NCBI RefSeq assembly: GCF_003290025.1
Contig: NZ_QNHG01000003.1
Span: forward strand, 522,460 to 586,459
Direction of reading: 5' to 3'
Source: Pseudogemmobacter bohemicus
GTDB lineage: Bacteria > Pseudomonadota > Alphaproteobacteria > Rhodobacterales > Rhodobacteraceae
DNA length: 64,000 bases
The stretch's first letter is position 1, and each line of letters begins with the position of its first letter. Made by a program: the position numbers and the translations under genes. Shown here piece by piece: positions 49,697-55,941 of the stretch. The notes beneath the pieces were generated by a model. That model saw only the letters and a program-made list of their open reading frames with translations. It did no database searches and was not told the DNA's origin.

Positions 49697-50538
49697 CCTT
49701 TGCCCAGGCGGCGCTGGCCTATCTGGAGGCTGAGAAGCCGGACCGGTTCATTGCCCAGATCGCGGCGCATTGGAAGGATACCCTGCTGCGAGAGATTACC
49801 GGTGAGGGCATCAGGCAGTCGGCATTCAAGCTCTATCCGACCGCCAAGGGTGCCACCCGCAATCGTCAGGTGATTGTGCCGACACAGGCGATCATCAACC
49901 ACGCAGCGGGCCTGAACTGGTGCCAGCCGGTCAGGGTCAAGCGCTTCCCGGTCGAGGTGAAGGTCAAGGAAATCGTAGACCCCGAATGGGCCGAGGCGTT
50001 CAGCGCTCATGCCTCGCCTCATCTGGGCGCGCTCTGCACCTTCATGCTGGGCACCGGGGCGCGGGCAGGGCAGGCGGTGGCGCTGACCTGGGGCGGGGTG
50101 GATCTGACCGCCCGCGAGGCGAATGTCCCGCTGTCACGGAAGAACAATGAAGAGCATGTGGTCCATCTGGCCGCTGCGGTGGTTGCCGCGCTGGAGGCGA
50201 TCCCGAGCAACCGGAAGCCCGATGAACTGGTTTTCGGCTATGAGCGCCGGGACAGTGTCTGGCAGCCGTGGAAGAAGGCTGTGGAGCGGGCCGAGCTGCC
50301 ATACCGCAGCCCGCATTGCTGCCGTCATGGCTTCGCCACGCTGCTCCTGCGGGCCGGTGTCGATGTGAAGACGGTGGCGGCGCGCGGCGGTTGGAAGGAT
50401 GCCACGGTGGTCCTGCGGACCTATGCCCATGCGATTTCGGACCTGACGGTGACGGATGCGATATTCCGCACAAAATCCGCACAAAATCCGAAGATCAAAA
50501 AATCAACTGCAGGAAAAGAAAGGAAAAAATCCTCATGA
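49522..50538 (+). CDS. int: Site-specific tyrosine integrase
   Basis: 338 residues. Seen: N-terminal arm-binding-like strand region MSLTTYKRGRIWHYRGTVAG, core-binding helices, then the catalytic set: Arg in GTGARAGQAVALTWGGVDL near residue 185, Lys in SRKNNEEH near 210, HCCRHGFAT near 265 (the H-x-x-R box, with Cys-Cys in place of the more usual D-L), GGWKDATVVLRTYAHA with the nucleophile Tyr near 300. Located next to attR with its 3' end carrying the arm-type repeats. Expected to catalyse recombination at the 21-bp core. Confidence 0.92.
   Translation: MSLTTYKRGRIWHYRGTVAGRELRGTTKATDKGIAQRIAAELEAAEWKRHLDGPHAHVTFAQAALAYLEAEKPDRFIAQIAAHWKDTLLREITGEGIRQSAFKLYPTAKGATRNRQVIVPTQAIINHAAGLNWCQPVRVKRFPVEVKVKEIVDPEWAEAFSAHASPHLGALCTFMLGTGARAGQAVALTWGGVDLTAREANVPLSRKNNEEHVVHLAAAVVAALEAIPSNRKPDELVFGYERRDSVWQPWKKAVERAELPYRSPHCCRHGFATLLLRAGVDVKTVAARGGWKDATVVLRTYAHAISDLTVTDAIFRTKSAQNPKIKKSTAGKERKKSS
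50465..50487. repeat. Right arm-type repeat, inside the 3' end of the integrase gene
   Basis: Identical 23 bases to 36888-36910 (two TCCGCACAAAA units). It is translated in the integrase frame as part of its C-terminus (FRTKSAQNP). Ends 60 bases before attR. Confidence 0.65.
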
Positions 50539-50547
50539 ACCCTGTCC

Positions 50548-50568
50548 CTCGTTGGGGAGAGGTGTCCC
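50548..50568. repeat. attR: 21-bp core repeat
   Basis: Identical to attL. Continues outwards into chromosomal DNA carrying the displaced serC promoter. Here the leader hairpin 1 cannot form, because the arm that would pair (GAGAGG on the minus strand) reads GAGGGA. Confidence 0.85.
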
Positions 50569-50575
50569 ACCGCCG

Positions 50576-50604
50576 GAGATACGCCGGTCAAAGGCGTGAC
50601 GCAA
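50576..50604 (-). promoter_or_regulatory. Displaced original promoter of serC
   Basis: Minus strand: TTGCGT (50599-50604), 17-base spacer, TATCTC (50576-50581), eight bases from the repeat. Transcription from here now reads into the element antisense to the integrase gene rather than into serC. Confidence 0.55.
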
Positions 50605-50633
50605 GAGAAATCTGAAATGCCGTTTTCAGACCT

Positions 50634-51614
50634 TTATCCAGTCGTTTTGCGTGGTTTCCGCAGGGCGCCCGGCGGCTCTCCCCAGGCGCGGCGGAAGGCG
50701 CGCGACAGCGTGGCGGGTCCGGAAAACCCTGTGCGCTCAGCGACTTCCGCGAGGGGATGGCTGGTATCGGTCAATATCCGGCGTGCGGCCTGGAGGCGCA
50801 GGGTCAGCGCCCAGGCGGCGGGGGTGGTGCCGAGGCTCTCGCGAAACAGCATCTCCAGCCGGCGGGGCGAGAGACCGACAGCGCGGGCGGTCTCGGCGGT
50901 GGATTCGGGCTGGTCGATACGCTCTTCCATCCGCCGCACGGCGGCCGTGACGCGGGGATCCAGCAAGGGGTCACGGCGCGGCGGCGCGATTTGCGGCTCA
51001 TGGCCGGGGCGGGCATCGGTGAGGAAGGAATTCGCCACCTGCCGCGCGAGACCGGCGCCGTGTCGCGCCCGGATCAGATGCAGCATGAAATCCTGCGCCG
51101 GAGCCGCGCCGCCGATCGTAACGCGGTTGCGGTCGATTACGAAACGGTCCGGCACCACTTCGACCTGTGGGTGGCGGGTGGCGAGGTCTTCCAGTTCCTC
51201 CCAATGCACGGTGGCGCGGTAGCCGTTCAACAGCCCCGCCCGGGCCAGCACCCAGGGAGCCGAGTCAACGCCGCCGACCAGCTGAAAGCGCGGCGCGATG
51301 CGGGTCAGCTCGCGGATCAGCGGGCGGGTGGCGACCTCGTCCAGCCGGTAGCCCGAAATCACGATCAGCAGATCCGCGCCGACCGCATGGCCGGGCGGCC
51401 CGTCCGAGGGCAGCAGGATGCCGCAGGTCAGCGGCACCGGCTGGCCATCGGGCGAGACGACGCGCCAGTGAAACGCCTCATGCCCGAGCTGGCGATTTGC
51501 ATTGCGCAATGGGTCCAGCGCCGAGGCGACTTCGAGGATCGATGCCTGGGGCAGCACGAGGAGCGCGATGGTCAGCGGGCCACGGGCCGGTGCGAAGATT
51601 GCGTTTTCCGTCAT
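50634..51614 (-). CDS. GlxA-family AraC-type regulator, probable carnitine regulator (CdhR-like)
   Basis: 326 residues. Seen: N-terminal class I amidotransferase-like (DJ-1/PfpI) domain (ILEVASALDPLRNANRQLG near residue 25, LIVISGYRLDEVATRPLI near 85, VDSAPWVLARAGLLNGYRAT near 115) and a C-terminal AraC pair of helix-turn-helices (TAETARAVGLSPRRLEMLFR near 238, PLAEVAERTGFSGPATLSRA near 285). This domain pair is that of regulators of quaternary amine catabolism (CdhR, GbdR). Divergent from the carnitine genes, with about 85 bases between, so it very likely controls them. Confidence 0.88.
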   Translation of the reverse strand: MTENAIFAPARGPLTIALLVLPQASILEVASALDPLRNANRQLGHEAFHWRVVSPDGQPVPLTCGILLPSDGPPGHAVGADLLIVISGYRLDEVATRPLIRELTRIAPRFQLVGGVDSAPWVLARAGLLNGYRATVHWEELEDLATRHPQVEVVPDRFVIDRNRVTIGGAAPAQDFMLHLIRARHGAGLARQVANSFLTDARPGHEPQIAPPRRDPLLDPRVTAAVRRMEERIDQPESTAETARAVGLSPRRLEMLFRESLGTTPAAWALTLRLQAARRILTDTSHPLAEVAERTGFSGPATLSRAFRRAWGEPPGALRKPRKTTG

Positions 51615-51700
51615 GGAAATTTCGTAAATTGCAAAGCGCGATCAAACAAGCCAGATAATCTCAGGCCCGACAGGCCCAATGCTAAATGAAAGAGTCCCCC

Positions 51701-52615
51701 ATGCCGCTGACCATGAATCGCGAGGTTTTCATCACCTGTGCCGTGACCGGATCGGGAGGCACCCAGGACCGTAGCCCTCATGTGCCGCGCTCGCCCGAGC
51801 AGATCGCGACGTCGGCGATTGATGCGGCAAAGGCCGGGGCTGCGGTGGTTCATTGCCATGTGAGGGATCCGGAAACCGGCAAACCGGCGCGCGACCCGGC
51901 GCTGTATCGCGAAGTGACCGAGCGCATCCGCGATTCCGGCACCGATGTGGTGCTGAACCTGACCGCCGGCATGGGCGGCGATCTGATGTTCGACGGCACC
52001 GAGAATATGGGCCGGATGGCGGCACATTCCGATATGGCGGGCGCGGCCGAGCGGGTGGCGCATGTGGTCGAATGCCGGCCCGAGATCTGCACGCTGGATT
52101 GCGGCACGATGAATTTCAATGAGGCCGATTATGTGATGGTCAATACGCCCGGCATGCTGCGCGATATGGCGAAACGCATGGTGGCGTCTGGCACGCGGAT
52201 CGAGATCGAGGCGTTTGACACCGGCCATCTGTGGCTTGCCAAGTCTCTGGCGGATGAGGGGATTATCCCTGATCCGGTGCTGGTGCAGCTGTGCATGGGC
52301 GTGCCGTGGGGCGCGCCGGATGATCTGAACACCTTCCTCGCGATGGTGAACAATGTGCCGAAGTCCTGGCACTGGTCGGCTTTCGCGCTTGGGCGCAACC
52401 AGATGGCCTATGTCGCGGCCTCGGTGCTGGCGGGGGGCAATGTGCGGGTCGGGCTTGAGGATAATCTCTGGCTCGACAAGGGCGTGCTGGCGACCAATGC
52501 GCAGCTGGTGGACCGCGCGGTGACCATCATTGAAAACCTCGGTGCGCGGGTGATCACGCCTGCCGAAGTGCGGACGCGGCTGAAGCTGGAGAAGCGGGCG
52601 CCTTTGCCGAAGTGA
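51701..52615 (+). CDS. Beta-keto acid cleavage enzyme (BKACE), probable 3-dehydrocarnitine cleavage
   Basis: 304 residues from MPLTMNREV (51701); an ATG at 51686 or 51713 is also possible. Seen: FITCAVTGSG start, the zinc-binding HCHVRDPETG near residue 50, MNLTAG-type segment VLNLTAGMGGDLMF near 84 and IEIEAFDTGHLWLA near 165. BKACE enzymes condense a beta-keto acid with acetyl-CoA and split it; in carnitine catabolism 3-dehydrocarnitine gives betainyl-CoA and acetoacetate. The neighbouring carnitine dehydrogenase makes that the likely substrate. Confidence 0.9.
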   Translation: MPLTMNREVFITCAVTGSGGTQDRSPHVPRSPEQIATSAIDAAKAGAAVVHCHVRDPETGKPARDPALYREVTERIRDSGTDVVLNLTAGMGGDLMFDGTENMGRMAAHSDMAGAAERVAHVVECRPEICTLDCGTMNFNEADYVMVNTPGMLRDMAKRMVASGTRIEIEAFDTGHLWLAKSLADEGIIPDPVLVQLCMGVPWGAPDDLNTFLAMVNNVPKSWHWSAFALGRNQMAYVAASVLAGGNVRVGLEDNLWLDKGVLATNAQLVDRAVTIIENLGARVITPAEVRTRLKLEKRAPLPK

Positions 52616-52640
52616 GGAGCCGCTGGCCGGCGGCAGAAGC

Positions 52641-52671
52641 CTCCGGCGGGGATATTTAGAGACAGATGAAA
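52641..52671 (-). repeat. Dispersed intergenic repeat, copy 2
   Basis: CTCCGGCGGGGATATTTAGA GACAGATGAAA in two pieces; inverted relative to copy 1. It reaches into the upstream alternative start region of the carnitine dehydrogenase gene. Confidence 0.7.
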
Positions 52672-52718
52672 AGGCTCATCTCAGATGAATGGGCCGGGAC
52701 CAGGGAAGGATGCGCGGC

Positions 52719-54185
52719 ATGACGCGTAAGGCGGCGATTATCGGTGGCGGCGTGATCGGCGGCGGCTGGGCCGCGCGGTTCCTGCTGAATGGCTGGGATG
52801 TGGCGGTGTTCGACCCCGATCCGGAGGCGGAGCGCAAGATCAATGCGGTGCTGTCGAATGCGCGGCTGGCTTTGCCTGCGCTTTCCGATGTGCCGATGCC
52901 GCCGGAGGGACGCCTGAGCTTCGCGGGGACCATGGCGGAAGCCGTGGAAGGCGCGGAATATGTGCAGGAGTCGGTCTCTGAGCGCATCGAGCTGAAGCAC
53001 AAGGTCTATGCGCAGCTGCAACAGGCCAATCCGGGCGTGCTGATCGGGTCTTCGACCTCGGGCTTCAAGGCGTCTGATCTGCAGATCGGCAGCCCGGCAC
53101 CGGAAAACATCATCGTCGCCCATCCGTTCAACCCTGTGTATTTGCTGCCTTTGTCGGAGGTCTCGGGGTCAGGGAAGAACACGCCCGAGACGATTGAGAA
53201 GACCGTGCAGATTATGAAAGACATCGGGATGTTCCCGCTGGTGATCCGCAAGGAGATCGACGCCTTCCTCGGCAACCGCTTCCTGGAGGCGGTGTGGCGC
53301 GAGGCGCTCTGGATGCTGAAAGACGGTGTTGCCACCACCGAGGAGATCGACGAGGCGATCCGCATGGGCTTTGGCCTGCGTTGGGGGCAGATGGGGCTTT
53401 TCGAGACCTATCGCATCGCGGGCGGAGAGGCGGGCATGAAGCATTTCATGGCGCAATTCGGCCCGGCCCTGAAATGGCCCTGGACCAAGCTGATGGATGT
53501 GCCGGAATTCAATGATGAGCTGGTGGAACTGGTCTCGTCGCAATCCGATGCGCAATCGGGGATGTATGGCATCCGCGAACTGGAGCGGATCCGCGACCAG
53601 AATCTCGTCGGCTTCCTGCGCGCGCTGAAAGAACGCAACTGGGGCGCGGGCAAGGTCTTGCGTGAACACGATGAGCGCCGCGCGGCGGCCTTTCACGCCG
53701 ATACCGATCAGGCTCCGAAAGCCGCGCCGCTTGTGCTGTCACATATGCAGGTTCTGCCGGGCTGGATCGACTATAACGGCCATATGACCGAGAGCCGCTA
53801 TTACTTCTGCAATTCGGAAGTGGCGGACGCCTTCCTGCGGCTGATTGGGGCGGGGATGGATTATGTCGAGGCGGGCCACAGCTATTACTCCGCCGAGACC
53901 CATATCCGGCATCTGGGCGAGGCGAAGCTCGGCGACCGGCTGACGGGCACGATGCAGATCATCTCGGCCGATGAGAAGCGCTTCCGGTCCTTCGTGCGGA
54001 TCATGAAGGGCGATGAGCTGGTGGCGACCGTCGAGCAGCTTTGCCTCCATGTCGATATGAAGGCCGGCAAGACTGTGCCAGCGGCGCCTGAGGTCTGGGC
54101 GAAGCTGAAAGCGGTGATGGATGCCCAGGCCGGGCTGCCTTTGCCCGAAGGCGCCGGCCGCGCCATTGGCCAGAAGAAGGGTTGA
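52719..54185 (+). CDS. lcdH: L-carnitine dehydrogenase fused to thioesterase
   Basis: About 488 residues. Seen: Rossmann start MTRKAAIIGGGVIGGGWAAR, 3-hydroxyacyl-CoA dehydrogenase-type middle (VAHPFNPVYLLPLSEVSGSG near 125, FLGNRFLEAVWREALWML near 175), then from about residue 340 a hotdog thioesterase of the 4-hydroxybenzoyl-CoA type (DYNGHMTESRYYF near 350). Known fusions of this kind oxidise L-carnitine to 3-dehydrocarnitine and hydrolyse betainyl-CoA. Start set at 52719; ATGs at 52710 and 52689 are alternatives, the last inside a repeat. Confidence 0.92.
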   Translation: MTRKAAIIGGGVIGGGWAARFLLNGWDVAVFDPDPEAERKINAVLSNARLALPALSDVPMPPEGRLSFAGTMAEAVEGAEYVQESVSERIELKHKVYAQLQQANPGVLIGSSTSGFKASDLQIGSPAPENIIVAHPFNPVYLLPLSEVSGSGKNTPETIEKTVQIMKDIGMFPLVIRKEIDAFLGNRFLEAVWREALWMLKDGVATTEEIDEAIRMGFGLRWGQMGLFETYRIAGGEAGMKHFMAQFGPALKWPWTKLMDVPEFNDELVELVSSQSDAQSGMYGIRELERIRDQNLVGFLRALKERNWGAGKVLREHDERRAAAFHADTDQAPKAAPLVLSHMQVLPGWIDYNGHMTESRYYFCNSEVADAFLRLIGAGMDYVEAGHSYYSAETHIRHLGEAKLGDRLTGTMQIISADEKRFRSFVRIMKGDELVATVEQLCLHVDMKAGKTVPAAPEVWAKLKAVMDAQAGLPLPEGAGRAIGQKKG

Positions 54186-54189
54186 GGCG

Positions 54190-55353
54190 ATGGATTTCGG
54201 GCTGAGCGAAGAACAGCAGATGATCGTCGAGACGACGCGCGCCTTCGTCGAGAACGAGCTTTACCCGCATGAGGCGGAGGTGGAGCGCTCGGGCGTCTTG
54301 CCGCTGGAGCTGATCCGCGAGATCCAGAAGAAGGCGATTGAGGCCGGGCTTTATGCGGCGAATATGCCGGTGGAGGTTGGCGGTGCGGGCCTCGATACCC
54401 TGTCCTGGCTGCTTTACGAGAAAGAGCTCGGGCGCGCCAATTACGCGCTGCACTGGACCTGCGTGGCGCGGCCCTCGAATATTCTGCTCGCCGGGAATGC
54501 CGAGCAGCGCGAGCAATATCTGATGCCCTGTATCCGGGGTGAGACCTGGGATTGCCTTGCCATGACCGAGCCCGGCGCGGGCTCTGATCTGCGCGGTATG
54601 AAGGCTTCGGCGCGCGAGGATGGCGATGACTGGATCCTGAACGGGACCAAGCATTTCATCTCTCACGCCGATCTGGCGGGGTTCACGATTGTCTTCATGG
54701 CGACCGGTGAAGAGGAGACGTCACGCGGCCCGAAAAAGCGGATCACCGCGTTTTTCGTCGATAAAGGCACGCCCGGGTTCAATGTGCGCGAGGGCTACCG
54801 CAACGTGAGCCACCGCGGCTACACCAATGCGGTGCTGGAATTCGACGATTGCCGGGTGAACAAGCGCCAGGTGCTCGGCGAGGCGCATAAGGGCTTTGAG
54901 GTCGCGAATTCATGGCTTGGCGCGACGCGTCTCCAGGTGGCCTCTACCTGCCTCGGTCGGGCGGAGCGGGCGCTGGATCATGCGCTCTCCTATTCGGCCG
55001 AACGCAAACAGTTCGGCCAGCAGATCGGCAAATTCCAGGGCGTGAGCTTTAAGCTCGCCGATATGGCGATGGAGCTGAAGGCGGCGGAACTGCTGACGCG
55101 CGAGGCCGCCTGGAAATATGACCAGGGCACGGTCACCGAGGCCGATATGTCGATGGCCAAGCTGAAGGCGACCGAAGTGCTGGCGATGGTGGCGGATGAG
55201 GCGATCCAGATCCATGGCGGCATGGGGCTGATGGATGAGCTGCCGCTGGAACGGATCTGGCGCGATGCCCGGGTCGAGCGGATCTGGGAAGGCACCTCGG
55301 AGATCCAGCGCCACATCATCTCGCGCGAGCTGCTGCGCGCGGTGGGCGGCTGA
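54190..55353 (+). CDS. Acyl-CoA dehydrogenase, probable gamma-butyrobetainyl-CoA dehydrogenase
   Basis: 387 residues, standard length. Seen: MDFGLSEEQQMIVETTRAFV start, CLAMTEPGAGSDLRGMKASA near residue 120, WILNGTKHFISHADLAGF near 145, and QIHGGMGLMDELPLERIWRDAR near 340 with the catalytic Glu region VERIWEGTSEIQRHI near 362. In a gamma-butyrobetaine route it would make crotonobetainyl-CoA, which the CaiD-like enzyme then hydrates to carnitinyl-CoA. The role is inferred from the operon, four bases after lcdH. Confidence 0.88.
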   Translation: MDFGLSEEQQMIVETTRAFVENELYPHEAEVERSGVLPLELIREIQKKAIEAGLYAANMPVEVGGAGLDTLSWLLYEKELGRANYALHWTCVARPSNILLAGNAEQREQYLMPCIRGETWDCLAMTEPGAGSDLRGMKASAREDGDDWILNGTKHFISHADLAGFTIVFMATGEEETSRGPKKRITAFFVDKGTPGFNVREGYRNVSHRGYTNAVLEFDDCRVNKRQVLGEAHKGFEVANSWLGATRLQVASTCLGRAERALDHALSYSAERKQFGQQIGKFQGVSFKLADMAMELKAAELLTREAAWKYDQGTVTEADMSMAKLKATEVLAMVADEAIQIHGGMGLMDELPLERIWRDARVERIWEGTSEIQRHIISRELLRAVGG

Positions 55354-55671
55354 ATGGAAAGCCCAGTGGAAAAGGCACCAGGCCCGAAAATCCGCTTCAC
55401 CTATTGCACGCAATGCAACTGGATGCTGCGCACGGCCTGGATGGCGCAGGAACTGCTGTCCACCTTCGGACAGGACCTCGGCGAGGTGACGCTGGTTCCG
55501 GCGACGGGCGGCGTGTTCCGTGTTGAGCTCGACGGCGCGCTGGTCTGGGACCGCAAGGAACAGGGCGGCTTCCCGGATTCGAAACAGCTGAAAAAGCTGG
55601 TGCGGGATCATGTCTGGCCGGATCGCGATCTGGGCCATGTGGATCGTGTCGCCGCGACCAATACAGACTGA
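55354..55671 (+). CDS. SelT/SelW/SelH (Rdx) family protein
   Basis: 105 residues directly after the acyl-CoA dehydrogenase stop. Seen: FTYCTQCNWMLRTAWMAQEL near residue 14, the CxxC redox motif of the thioredoxin-like Rdx family, with Cys in both positions, then VTLVPATGGVFRVELDGALV and the end KLVRDHVWPDRDLGHVDR. In some homologues the second Cys is selenocysteine. Redox partner unknown; being embedded in a carnitine operon is unusual. Confidence 0.88.
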   Translation: MESPVEKAPGPKIRFTYCTQCNWMLRTAWMAQELLSTFGQDLGEVTLVPATGGVFRVELDGALVWDRKEQGGFPDSKQLKKLVRDHVWPDRDLGHVDRVAATNTD

Positions 55672-55687
55672 GCCGCCTCTGGCCGCT

Positions 55688-55925
55688 CCCGGAGGCGCTG
55701 CCTCCGGACCTCCGGGATATTTAGAGACAGATGAAAACCAAATGTTAATCACTCTTCGCAATGCTGATCCAGCGGTACAGGCGGGGACGCCGATGACCGC
55801 GACAGGTGAAACCCTGCTCTGCATTGTCGGGGCAGGGGACCGCCGCGCCCCTTTCATCTGTCTGAAAATATCCTCGGGGGGAGGCGCCGCTTTGCGGCGC
55901 CGTGGGGGGCAGACAGCCCCCCTTG
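55688..55925. repeat. Intergenic gap with two inverted copies of the dispersed repeat
   Basis: Copy 3 (near 55690-55737, GGGATATTTAGAGACAGATG, inverted) and copy 4 (55852-55890, TTTCATCTGTCTGAAAATAT then CCTCGGGGGGAGG), each with GC-rich palindromes beside them (GGAGGCGCTGCCTCC; GGCGCCGCTTTGCGGCGCC). Between them about 115 bases with no convincing gene. The gap splits the carnitine operon in two. Confidence 0.65.
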
Positions 55926-55941
55926 CCGGGCAGTCGCCGGA

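Larger units (their letters stand above)
36752..50568 (+). mobile_element. Integrated phage-like element (about 13.8 kb) with capsid genes but no terminase
   Basis: Bounded by a 21-bp exact direct repeat (36752-36772 and 50548-50568; a further 7 bases match after one mismatch). Contents left to right: HTH/replication-type gene, HK97-like portal, protease, capsid, decoration-like gene, HNH, two tail-tube proteins, gp6- and gp10-like connectors, broken DUF3168/tape-measure fusion, Ntn-hydrolase-like gene, chaperone-like gene, leftward defence module, small exported proteins, regulator, excisionase-like gene and integrase. Missing: large terminase, lysis, baseplate and fibre genes. A second 23-bp direct repeat lies just inside each end. 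Either a defective prophage or a satellite. Confidence 0.88.

Noticed and set aside
36752-50568. Gene transfer agent cluster
   Set aside because: The head genes are similar in type, but direct repeats, integrase and excisionase mark a mobile element, and the gene order differs (no terminase before portal, tail-tube genes before connectors, defence cargo).
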